A stretch of 64,000 nt of DNA from JAGZHZ01 sp965150505 (GTDB taxonomy: Bacteria; Bacillota; Clostridia; Lachnospirales; Lachnospiraceae). Below, one piece after another: positions 26,260-34,068 of the stretch. The stretch is from contig CBCTVZ010000001.1 of NCBI GenBank assembly GCA_965150505.1, positions 1 to 64,000 on the forward strand, in the 5' to 3' direction. Both the position numbers and the translations under genes were made by a program. Position 1 is the first letter of the stretch. Each line of letters begins with the position of its first letter. The notes beneath the pieces are model-generated. The model saw nothing but the letters and a program-made list of their open reading frames with translations. It did no database searches and was not told the origin of the DNA.

Positions 26260-27266
26260 CTGCTTTTCCACCTTTCTGAAATGTCAAATACTATTTTTGC
26301 CGCAGGATAAAGAGAGCAGGAAGATGCCCGCAGCATCCGTACTGCTTTATTTGTCACTTTTCCGTAAATAACCGGATATTCTTTTTTTACCATTCGGTCA
26401 AACTGCATCATCTTTTTCCTTTGTTTGCGGCTGATCGGATAACTCAAAAATATTTTAAATCGGCTCGTCACCATACGCGCCAAAATGTTTTCTATATAAT
26501 TCAAATAATACTGTGCAATCCCTTTTTTTCTTTGTTCTGTATAATACTCCAGCAATCTGTTTAATACGCGGTCAAAATTTTCTTCATGACGCTGCATTCC
26601 TTTTAAATTCATGCTTTGCGTCGGAAGTCCGATTCGATAGCGATACACATATTCGTCAAGACAAGTCACCGTCTCTATATAAGGAATCGGGAAGACCACA
26701 AATTCCATATCTACATAATAACAGTGTTCGTCTAATTTCGGCATATATGTTCTAAGTAGTTCTGTCTTAAATGTCACTGCGTGCATTTTAAAATAGGCAT
26801 CGTTTCCAATTTCTGAAAATCTGTACTCCCGTCCATATTCTACATTTTGAAACGGATGTTTTCTCTCTGCTTTTACTCTGTTCGTCCCATCCGCCAGCCA
26901 GCAATAATTTGTCACGACAAGGTCAGACTGCGTTACACTGAGACATTTCATCAGATTTTCAAACGGTATTTTTTTTACATAGTCATCAGAATCCACCACT
27001 TTAAAATATTTACCCTTGGCCGCCTGCAGCCCGCAATTAATCGTCGATCCATGACCTCCGTTTTCTTTGTGAATCACCCGAAAAATTTCCGGCATATCCC
27101 GCACAAATTTTTCTGCAATTTCTGAAGAATGATCGGTTGACCCGTCATCCACAATCAAGACATCCAGTTTCTCCTTCCATCTTGGGAGTGCAAAGGATGA
27201 CAGACATTCTTCTAAATATTTTTCCACATTATAAGTAGGAACTACTACCGTCAATATTTTTTCCAT
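26247..27266 (-). CDS. GT2 family glycosyltransferase
   Basis: This 339-residue GT-A enzyme begins EKILTVVVPTYNVEKYLEE, followed by LDVLIVDDGSTDHSSEI, IHKENGGHGSTINCGLQA and YFKVVDSDDYVKK (DXD). A helical C-terminal third ends at a basic cluster, with no clear membrane span. Start at ATG 27266 with TGGAG upstream. It lies between another GT2 gene and the wzm2/wzt2 pair, so it probably adds an early sugar of the repeat or of the linkage unit. The substrate is unknown. Confidence 0.88.
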   Translation of the reverse strand: MEKILTVVVPTYNVEKYLEECLSSFALPRWKEKLDVLIVDDGSTDHSSEIAEKFVRDMPEIFRVIHKENGGHGSTINCGLQAAKGKYFKVVDSDDYVKKIPFENLMKCLSVTQSDLVVTNYCWLADGTNRVKAERKHPFQNVEYGREYRFSEIGNDAYFKMHAVTFKTELLRTYMPKLDEHCYYVDMEFVVFPIPYIETVTCLDEYVYRYRIGLPTQSMNLKGMQRHEENFDRVLNRLLEYYTEQRKKGIAQYYLNYIENILARMVTSRFKIFLSYPISRKQRKKMMQFDRMVKKEYPVIYGKVTNKAVRMLRASSCSLYPAAKIVFDISERWKSRWMH

Positions 27267-27348
27267 AATCGCTCCATTCAAAAATGATTTGCTTCCCTTT
27301 TTATTCGCCCTATTATATCATAGCAATATTTTGAAGTAAAGCAAACAT

Positions 27349-28122
27349 TCACAATCTGCTTTTTCTGACAACTGCCGCTGTATATTTCCAAACGCCATGA
27401 AAGGCATATCGCACAAAGCAAAGGACAGACTGTGGTAAAGAAAATCCCATATATTGATATACTTTCCATGTCATTTTTGCCGCTTTTAACTTATTGCCTG
27501 ACTTTCCTGTACTGCTCAGTCTGTATTTCAAAAACGGCTGATTTATCCCGCAGCCATCTCCATACCGCTTTAAGATCTTCAGCCATGTAAGATAATCTTC
27601 GTGGCAGTCATCATGCTCCATCGGCACGGATTGTATCACTTCTTTTTTAATCAGCACAGAAGAACACGCAATACAATTATGAGAAAGCATCTTTTTATAT
27701 GTGATTTTCTCAGGAACAGGAATAACTCTTCCTGTCTTCTTGCCATCCGGTGTCAAAAGCTCACGGGCAGTCGTGCATAAAACGGCATTTGATTTTTCCA
27801 TCACATCAAGCTGGCGCTGTAATTTTCCCTTCTCCCACCAGTCATCTGCGTCCAGAAAGGCAATATATTCTCCCTCTGCCATTTGAACCCCTTTGTTTCT
27901 TGTTGCAGCCGCTCCTATATTTGTGCTGTTTTTCACATAGCGGACCCGTTCCTCTTTTTTATACGCTTCCATCACACGATCCAGCTTTTCATCATATCCA
28001 TCTGCCAAAACTAAAATCTCAACATCAACGTTCTGAACCATCACGGAATGAATCGTTTTTCTGATTGTTTCACTGCACTGATACGCTGGTATGATTACGG
28101 AAACAAGCGGTTTATTTTTCAT
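27349..28122 (-). CDS. GT2 family glycosyltransferase, short
   Basis: This 257-residue GT-A enzyme has KPLVSVIIPAYQCSETIRKT, EILVLADGYDE, VKNSTNIGAAATRNKGVQMA and YIAFLDADDWWEKGKLQRQL, the classical GT2 DXD context (DADDWW). It overlaps the end of the polyprenyl-phosphate sugar transferase by 11 bp, so the two are probably translationally coupled, and it is a good candidate for the second sugar of the lipid-linked unit. The donor sugar cannot be assigned. Confidence 0.88.
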   Translation of the reverse strand: MKNKPLVSVIIPAYQCSETIRKTIHSVMVQNVDVEILVLADGYDEKLDRVMEAYKKEERVRYVKNSTNIGAAATRNKGVQMAEGEYIAFLDADDWWEKGKLQRQLDVMEKSNAVLCTTARELLTPDGKKTGRVIPVPEKITYKKMLSHNCIACSSVLIKKEVIQSVPMEHDDCHEDYLTWLKILKRYGDGCGINQPFLKYRLSSTGKSGNKLKAAKMTWKVYQYMGFSLPQSVLCFVRYAFHGVWKYTAAVVRKSRL

Positions 28123-29536
28123 CTTGCCATCCCTTTTCTATCTCACTTTTTTTCGGATTCTTATGATTTTCTTTCGTGGCGGCTGTCACTTGCCACTGTT
28201 CCACCCCTTCTGTATTTTCTTTTTGGAATAGAATCTTAAATGTTGTCATTAAAATCTGTATATCTAATAAAAAGGAATAATTTTCAATATAGGTCAAATC
28301 AAGCTTTAACTTATCATATGGCGTTGTATTATATTTTCCATATACTTGCGCATATCCTGTCAATCCAGCTTTCACTTTCAGCCGGTAAGGAAATTCTGGA
28401 ATTTCTTTTGTGTACTCCGCAGCAATCTCAGGTCGTTCCGGTCTAGGGCCTACAAGCGACATATCGCCCTTGATGATATTAAAAAGCTGTGGAAGCTCAT
28501 CAAAATGAATATTTCTTAGAACGCGTCCAATCGGCGTAACACGGCTGTCCCCTTTCATTGCAAGTCTTGCTCCGGCTGTCTCAGAATCTACTCTCATACT
28601 CCGAAATTTATATACTTGAAAAATACGTCCATCGGTAGTCAGACGATCTTGCTTATAAAAAACAGGTCCTCTGTCATATGCCTTAATCAAAATGGCAATG
28701 ACAATCATAATCGGAGATGCCAAAATCAGTCCTGTCAGAGAACAGACTAAGTCAAAAATCCTCTTGCAGATCTGCTGTTCGATTGTCAGCCTTCTATTTC
28801 GAAATAACAAAAGAGGTGAATCAAATAAATGAATTTTATCGGAACTCATAATCATGATATCAGAGATCTTCGGAACGGAATAGCATCGGATATCTTTCTC
28901 GAAACAATACTTTAAGTATAAATTTCGCTCATGGGAAGGCATATCTCCCAGAACGACGGCGTGATATTCATTGATTCTTTCTTTGATTTTCTGTTCTCCT
29001 AAACTTAAATGAACCGCCTCAGAAATCTGATACTTATCCTCTCTCTTCGATATTTTTTCCATCAGTTCTACGGGACTGTAATCCCCATAAATAAAAAGCA
29101 TACTTCTCGGCGGATAAATCCTGCTGTAAATCCACCGCATAAAGACCGTCCAGATCAGAACGACAAGGAGTTCCACACACGTCAGCCAGATCATTGGTTC
29201 TATGTGATGAAGAAATTTCCATCGACCGATTAAAGCCAACTGTAAATAAGCAATGGCATTTGTAAAAAGTACCGAGATGACTTGGGAAAATAAAACCTCC
29301 ACGACTCTTAAGTAGCCCACTTTAAATCCGCCAAAAACTTTCAAAAACAAAAACAAAATGACTCCATACAGCGCAATTAATGCCCAGTTTCCCCTATAAA
29401 AATACTTAATCTTAATAATTGCCCGATCATTGTACTGCTGAAACCACACATATGCAAATAATCCTGTCTGTATTGCCATGATCAGTGCAGAAGCCAGAAA
29501 CATAATTAACCGTTTATATTGCTCTCTTCGCTCCAA
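28112..29536 (-). CDS. Polyprenyl-phosphate sugar-1-phosphate transferase (WbaP/EpsL-like)
   Basis: This 474-residue protein starts glycan assembly by moving a sugar-1-phosphate onto undecaprenyl phosphate. Five N-terminal membrane spans (about 10-130) and a CoA-binding-like central domain lead to a C-terminal catalytic part from about 270. There FDLVCSLTGLILASPIMIVI is the re-entrant helix, VYKFRSMRVDSE holds the acidic dyad region, and DELPQLFNIIKGDMSLVGPRP is the family signature. Translation probably begins at TTG 29536 with GAGG eight bases upstream; the nearest ATG upstream is in another frame and closes at once. A promoter at 29636-29664 precedes it. It is the first gene of the proximal operon. 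Confidence 0.92.
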   Translation of the reverse strand: MERREQYKRLIMFLASALIMAIQTGLFAYVWFQQYNDRAIIKIKYFYRGNWALIALYGVILFLFLKVFGGFKVGYLRVVEVLFSQVISVLFTNAIAYLQLALIGRWKFLHHIEPMIWLTCVELLVVLIWTVFMRWIYSRIYPPRSMLFIYGDYSPVELMEKISKREDKYQISEAVHLSLGEQKIKERINEYHAVVLGDMPSHERNLYLKYCFEKDIRCYSVPKISDIMIMSSDKIHLFDSPLLLFRNRRLTIEQQICKRIFDLVCSLTGLILASPIMIVIAILIKAYDRGPVFYKQDRLTTDGRIFQVYKFRSMRVDSETAGARLAMKGDSRVTPIGRVLRNIHFDELPQLFNIIKGDMSLVGPRPERPEIAAEYTKEIPEFPYRLKVKAGLTGYAQVYGKYNTTPYDKLKLDLTYIENYSFLLDIQILMTTFKILFQKENTEGVEQWQVTAATKENHKNPKKSEIEKGWQDEK

Positions 29537-29635
29537 ACATATAACCTCATTTCTACATTTATTTTCATCATTAAAAGAGCAGAATCAGGATGGAAAAGCG
29601 TTCTGTTCTGCCGTTTAGCCTTTTAAACTGATCTC

Positions 29636-29664
29636 ATTATAGAACAAACTTCGTAAAAAAACAA
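29636..29664 (-). promoter_or_regulatory. Sigma-A-type promoter for the proximal glycan operon
   Basis: Minus-strand TTGTTT (-35, 29659-29664), 17-base spacer, TATAAT (-10, 29636-29641). It lies directly after the terminator at 29666-29711 and gives a leader of about 90 bases without evident structure. Confidence 0.65.
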
Positions 29665-29665
29665 T

Positions 29666-29711
29666 AAAAAAGACATTTCCTGCTTTTACAATCGCTGGAA
29701 ATGTCTTTTTT
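29666..29711 (-). terminator. Intrinsic terminator after the DUF6077-type genes
   Basis: Fifteen-base arms AAAAAAGACATTTCC and GGAAATGTCTTTTTT, with U-rich tail on either strand. It lies 12 bases after the stop of the 247-residue gene and separates wall-remodelling genes from the glycan operon. Confidence 0.8.
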
Positions 29712-29722
29712 TGCTTGTTTTT

Positions 29723-30466
29723 CTACATTCTCTTATAGACACAGTACATACCTGTATCTCCTAAAAGTGTCCAACCTGCTTCTTCCGGCATAGATTGAAA
29801 GAGAGCATCTGCCTTTATTACGATATAAGAACATTTATAATATTTTGCCACTTTCTCTAAATATTCCACATCGATCACTTCCTGCTGCAAAGCATCCATA
29901 ACACGAGTCAGATTGGAGGAATATCCTCTTCTTCCATACAGCATTGTCACATCTGCTGAGTATTGACGCACATATGTGATTAAATCCGGATGGACAATGG
30001 CTCTTCCTTCTGCTCCATCCTCGATAATCAGTTCACATACTCCTGCTGCCTGATCTGGTATTTTATATGTATTCTCTGCTTTTGTGAAATTTTCCTGTGT
30101 ATAGATCCATTTACCGCCTATTATGATCATTGCCGAAAACATGATACACGCAAAAAGACGCATAAACCATTCTTTTCTCTCCCATGCGACATCTGTCACT
30201 ACATAGGCAATTAAAGGAAGCAGGGGTAAGGTCCAAAAGACTCTCCAGTAAACATTTCCTTCCAGCATTTTCTCAACGATAGCCGCCACAATAGGATTAA
30301 AAATCAAAATAAGCAATATGATTGCAGCATACGCAAAAAGTCCCGCCTTTTTTCTTGCACGCTTACGGATGATAATATATAGCAATGCCGCAATCATGAA
30401 ATAAAAATACCATCCATCGGCAAAATACTGCCAAAATGCCTGTACTGCCGTCTCAAAATGATTCAT
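29723..30466 (-). CDS. C-terminal half of a split DUF6077-type membrane protein
   Basis: This 247-residue protein has four to five hydrophobic segments (about 17-35, 43-65, 73-88, 100-118) and a soluble C-terminal part with a Rossmann-like look (AAGVCELIIEDGAEGRAIVHP, YYKCSYIVIKADALF). It reads in the same frame as the gene upstream, separated only by one TAG codon and the four codons GGG GAT GCT GAG. AGGGGG lies nine bases before its ATG, so it could be translated on its own. Together the halves make a protein of about 595 residues, in the range I expect for DUF6077 membrane proteins found beside glycan genes. Whether it is functional is unknown. Confidence 0.6.
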   Translation of the reverse strand: MNHFETAVQAFWQYFADGWYFYFMIAALLYIIIRKRARKKAGLFAYAAIILLILIFNPIVAAIVEKMLEGNVYWRVFWTLPLLPLIAYVVTDVAWERKEWFMRLFACIMFSAMIIIGGKWIYTQENFTKAENTYKIPDQAAGVCELIIEDGAEGRAIVHPDLITYVRQYSADVTMLYGRRGYSSNLTRVMDALQQEVIDVEYLEKVAKYYKCSYIVIKADALFQSMPEEAGWTLLGDTGMYCVYKRM

Positions 30467-30478
30467 CTCAGCATCCCC

Positions 30479-31510
30479 CTATAGTATCAAATAAATTCCG
30501 CCCAGAACAATCGACGGTATCAGGCATAAAACAGCCGGCCATACTGTTCGGATCGTTCTTCTTCTGATCAATTCTGCAAGGGAAAATGCTCCCAGAACAA
30601 ATGGCCCTAATACTACGCCCATAGAAGATACCATACATCCTGAACACATCAACAAAAACATGATAAACCATTCTGACCAATTTTCTTTTTTCTCATAAAG
30701 GCGAAATGCAAACAGAAAGATTGCCGGTATTAAAATCGCTGATAAGATTGCTTTTCCTTGCCAGATGCGAAACAGTAAAAAACTAGAAGAAGTATATATG
30801 CTGAAGTTTCCAAACACATTCAAAAAACTGATGGTTACGACAAAAAATGCTGCTTTTTTTTCGTCCCCTGTCAATTCTTTCCCCATTTTATAATAAATCA
30901 GGTAAGCAACTGCTATCAAAATCACTGGAAAAATGGTATGCGCTGTGATCGTTGGATGAATATGGATCAACTCTGCAAAATATGCTGTAAAAATTGGAAA
31001 GGATGACAGCGCATACCTCGTTGGCAGTCCATTCAGCGGCATTCCTGTATAACTTGAAAAGCGATACATGGAATCTGTCTTCAGCGTTGTAACGGCTGTT
31101 GCCACATAAAAAGCATCATCTGCATCTTCATGTACATAAAATACAAGAATAAAAATCTGCGCCGCTACGGCTAGGACGGCAAGCACAGCCCAAAAATTTA
31201 TTTTTCTTATTGACCTGCCGACACTTTTTATCATCTGTAAAAACTGATATCGAAATACAAGAACGGCTATAACTGCCATCCCTGAAAAAAAGACATGGCA
31301 GACTATCCGCAAAATATGATATGGCACTTTTAACAGCGTCATCGGAACACACAAGATTTCAAACCATGCAAGAATAAAAATCCATCCGCTTATATAATTT
31401 AAAATCAATCCATCTTTTTCTTTTCCCCAGTGTGTACACCACGTTCCCAAACAAAGCGGAAAAATACCTGCTGCCACTAGCAGTATGATTGCCTTCCAAA
31501 CTACACTCAT
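30479..31510 (-). CDS. N-terminal half of a split DUF6077-type membrane protein
   Basis: This 343-residue polytopic protein has about nine membrane spans. A luminal-type motif HEDADDAFYVATAVTTLKTD after the fourth span resembles the acidic first-loop motifs of GT-C glycosyltransferases. It ends at an in-frame TAG directly after IPSIVLGGIYLIL, within a membrane span, and the same frame resumes four codons later as the 247-residue gene. A CAG-to-TAG change is the simplest reading. The gene begins 38 bp after the amidase gene and probably shares its transcript. The family assignment rests on recognition of the general layout and is not certain. Confidence 0.6.
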   Translation of the reverse strand: MSVVWKAIILLVAAGIFPLCLGTWCTHWGKEKDGLILNYISGWIFILAWFEILCVPMTLLKVPYHILRIVCHVFFSGMAVIAVLVFRYQFLQMIKSVGRSIRKINFWAVLAVLAVAAQIFILVFYVHEDADDAFYVATAVTTLKTDSMYRFSSYTGMPLNGLPTRYALSSFPIFTAYFAELIHIHPTITAHTIFPVILIAVAYLIYYKMGKELTGDEKKAAFFVVTISFLNVFGNFSIYTSSSFLLFRIWQGKAILSAILIPAIFLFAFRLYEKKENWSEWFIMFLLMCSGCMVSSMGVVLGPFVLGAFSLAELIRRRTIRTVWPAVLCLIPSIVLGGIYLIL

Positions 31511-31548
31511 TTTTCCCTCATCGCTCTACTTTATTTTTTCTTAATTGC

Positions 31549-33750
31549 CTAATAATTCAAACATACGCCATACTGTGAAAAGCGATACCATCTGCCATTG
31601 ATATATAAATTCTCTGATTTTGCCATTGTTCCATCTGCTTTCAGATAATATCGATTTCCATTTAACTGCGCCCAGCAGCTTCTGACCATATGACCGTTTC
31701 CTACTCTGAAATAATATCTGTCATTTCCGATATTAACCCATCCATGCTGACGAACGCCATTGCTGTCATAATACAGCTTGCTGCTTCCAAGTGTCAGCCA
31801 TCCACTTACACGGCGGCCATATCTATTTACATAATAATACTTTCCATTTAATTTCAGATGTTTGCTGATTGCCATAGATCCATCTTTTTGCAGATAATAC
31901 CACTTTGTGCCGTATTTCACCCATCCAAACTGCATGACTCCTCTGCTGTTCATAAAATATTTTTTCCCATTAATGGTATTCCATCCAGATTTTACAACTC
32001 CATCTGTATGGAAATGGTGATAATATCCGTCTGGCAATTTCCAGCGTCCCGTCAGCATCGTACCGTATCGGTTAAAATAATATAAATCTCCGTCAATGCG
32101 GTACCATCCTTTGACCATCTTTAGATCTTCTGTGTAATATCTCGTCTTGCCGTTGACTACATTAAATCCCGGTCGAATCGTTCCCGTGTTTTTCTTCTTC
32201 AGTCCATAATACTCTGCGATTGCCTTGGCATCTGCAACGCCTAAAGCTCTAATCTTCGCATCGCTTCCATAATATTTTTCACAATCAGATGGGTTGCTTA
32301 CAAATCCATGTTCCACAATCATACTTGGAAGATTTGCAAGGATTCCATAGCGCACGATTGCCATATAGTCAGATGGCTGTCCATTTGGATATTTGCCTCC
32401 GTCATCGCTTTCCTGAATCAAAAAGCCCATATTTTTCAATCCAATACTGCCCAATTTTGAAAGGATCTCATTTGCAATCGCCTTTGCCTCGTTTGCCACA
32501 TCTGGACGATACTTTCCATTTGACACATATACAAGCGCTCCTGAAACCGTCGTCTGTGTCTGGGCAGTTGAATTAATATGCTGACTGATCAGCACATCGC
32601 CTCCTACAGAAACGGCATAATCTACTCGCTCTTTTAATCCCACATAGACATCGGACGTTCTTGTCATGTAGACACGAACTCCTTCATATGTCTCTAATTC
32701 TTCTTTTGTAGCCTGTGATATTTTCAGCGCAATGTCTTTTTCCACATATGTTATCCCATTCCATGTGCGGGAAGCGCCTCCGTCATATCCGCCATGTCCT
32801 GGATCTAAGACAACTACAACACTTCCATTTGCTCTGGAAAGATCTGAATTACCGCCCTGTGCACCTGCTGCATCCATAATACTTCCGATCTGTGAAGCGT
32901 CAGCTGCTACCAGTCCTGTATCTTCTCCACTATATTGCGCTACTTCTACTGTGCCTTCCTCCTGAAAGGAATCCGTTGAAGTTTCCTTACTGCTGATAAA
33001 TTCAGGAATGGAACAGATGGTATCTTTTCCGTCTATCGTCAAAGAAAGGCTCTGAAGATCCCCTTGCGTTAAAACCTTGCCTTCCACTAAAAAAGCAATA
33101 TAATCTTCTGCAATCTCCACACAAGATAAATTTACGTTCTGACCAGAAGACGGATCTACATATGATAAAGAAGCGCTTTCTAAGACTCCTCCTGCTAAAT
33201 CCACCTGAAAAACAATCGCCTGCGCTACTTCTTCCTCTGCCGGCTGTCCTAAATACATCATTACAATTTCAGGCGTTTTCTCTTCTGTCTCGGTTTCGCT
33301 TTCTGTTTCCGTTTCACTCTCTGTTTCCGTTTCGCTCTCTGTTTCCGTTTCACTTTCCGTTTCGCTTTCTGTTTCCGTTTCGCTTTCTGTCTGTGTTTCG
33401 CTCTCCGTCTCTATTTCGCTTTCCGTCTGCGTTTCGCTCTCTGTTTCCGTTTCGCTTTCCGTCTGCGTTTCGCTTTCTGCCTGCGTTTCGCTTTCCGTCT
33501 GTGTTTCGCTTTCTATCTGCGTTTCACTTTCCGTCTGTGTTTCGCTTTCTATCTGCGTTTCACTTTCCGTCTGCGTTTCCAACTGTTCTGTGATACTTTC
33601 CGTTTCCTGACTTGTTTCATATAATTGACCTTCAGAAGAAATACCCTCTGCCTGCAATACCGCTCCAAAAATATTACATAATAGCAGGATACAGATTATA
33701 AAACCTGCAATACGTCTCATATATGGTTTTTTCCCTATGTCGTGTTTCAT
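31549..33750 (-). CDS. Secreted N-acetylmuramoyl-L-alanine amidase with S/E/T-rich linker and wall-binding repeats
   Basis: This 733-residue protein cleaves the bond between the glycan strand and stem peptide. It has a signal peptide (about 1-33), a linker of six-residue repeats of the type TESETQ (about 50-158), a short beta-rich region, and an Amidase_3 domain (about 310-515). Zinc ligands are seen in LDPGHGGYDGG, YVEKDIALK and LISQHINS, and the catalytic glutamate in IVEHGFVSN. About ten choline/glucan-binding-type repeats (about 530-733, such as GWVKYGTKWYYLQKDGSM) fill the C-terminus. A near-perfect promoter lies upstream, divergent from an L,D-transpeptidase with the same repeat type. 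The repeats may bind the surface glycan made by the nearby locus; this is inference. Confidence 0.92.
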   Translation of the reverse strand: MKHDIGKKPYMRRIAGFIICILLLCNIFGAVLQAEGISSEGQLYETSQETESITEQLETQTESETQIESETQTESETQIESETQTESETQAESETQTESETETESETQTESEIETESETQTESETETESETESETETESETETESETETESETETEEKTPEIVMMYLGQPAEEEVAQAIVFQVDLAGGVLESASLSYVDPSSGQNVNLSCVEIAEDYIAFLVEGKVLTQGDLQSLSLTIDGKDTICSIPEFISSKETSTDSFQEEGTVEVAQYSGEDTGLVAADASQIGSIMDAAGAQGGNSDLSRANGSVVVVLDPGHGGYDGGASRTWNGITYVEKDIALKISQATKEELETYEGVRVYMTRTSDVYVGLKERVDYAVSVGGDVLISQHINSTAQTQTTVSGALVYVSNGKYRPDVANEAKAIANEILSKLGSIGLKNMGFLIQESDDGGKYPNGQPSDYMAIVRYGILANLPSMIVEHGFVSNPSDCEKYYGSDAKIRALGVADAKAIAEYYGLKKKNTGTIRPGFNVVNGKTRYYTEDLKMVKGWYRIDGDLYYFNRYGTMLTGRWKLPDGYYHHFHTDGVVKSGWNTINGKKYFMNSRGVMQFGWVKYGTKWYYLQKDGSMAISKHLKLNGKYYYVNRYGRRVSGWLTLGSSKLYYDSNGVRQHGWVNIGNDRYYFRVGNGHMVRSCWAQLNGNRYYLKADGTMAKSENLYINGRWYRFSQYGVCLNY
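33285..33582 (-). repeat. 18-bp in-frame repeats coding S/E/T-rich linker
   Basis: About 16 degenerate tandem units of 18 bp (6 residues, type SETQTE or SETETE) within the amidase gene. Units vary by Q, I, A or E at one position. Slippage would change linker length without a frameshift. Confidence 0.9.
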
Positions 33751-33801
33751 AAGTACTCCTTTCCTTAAACTTTACTCCTGTTATTTTTAAGAATTTATTT
33801 C

Positions 33802-33830
33802 ATTATAAAGTATCCTTGTTTTTTTGTCAA
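33802..33830 (-). promoter_or_regulatory. Consensus sigma-A promoter of the amidase gene
   Basis: Minus-strand TTGACA (-35, 33825-33830), 17-base spacer, TATAAT (-10, 33802-33807): a full consensus. It lies about 50 bases upstream of the amidase start. The rest of the 318-base divergent intergenic region (33751-34068) is A/T-rich and shows no open frame or known riboswitch. Confidence 0.85.
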
Positions 33831-33959
33831 TTTTTTGTAACAATTTTGTAATTTTTGTTTCTATTCATTACTTTTATTTTTCTTTTTTGCGTGATATTTT
33901 CTTTTTATCTGACAAGCATTGATAAAGTCTTAAGATTTTTTAAGAAGCTTTAAACTTAA

Positions 33960-33988
33960 TTGAAAATTTTTTTACTTTATAGTATATT
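33960..33988 (+). promoter_or_regulatory. Sigma-A-type promoter of the L,D-transpeptidase gene
   Basis: Plus-strand TTGAAA (-35, 33960-33965), 17-base spacer, TATATT (-10, 33983-33988). The leader of about 75 bases holds an AGAAGAGA/TCTTCTCTTC stem and ends in AAGAAAGGAG before the ATG. Confidence 0.65.
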
Positions 33989-34068
33989 TAATATTAAGAA
34001 GAGAGTTTTCGTTTTCTTCTCTTCTCTTTCCATTCCATAAACAAATTATTTTTTAAGAAAGGAGTTTT

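Noticed and set aside
33162..33593. Plus-strand open frame of 143 codons rich in Phe, Arg and Ser
   Set aside because: It is the antisense of the S/E/T repeat region in the amidase gene. Low-complexity repeats keep the other strand open. No ribosome site or family match.
33751..34068. ydaO-type c-di-AMP riboswitch upstream of the wall enzymes
   Set aside because: Leaders are only about 50-75 bases and show no conserved riboswitch core.
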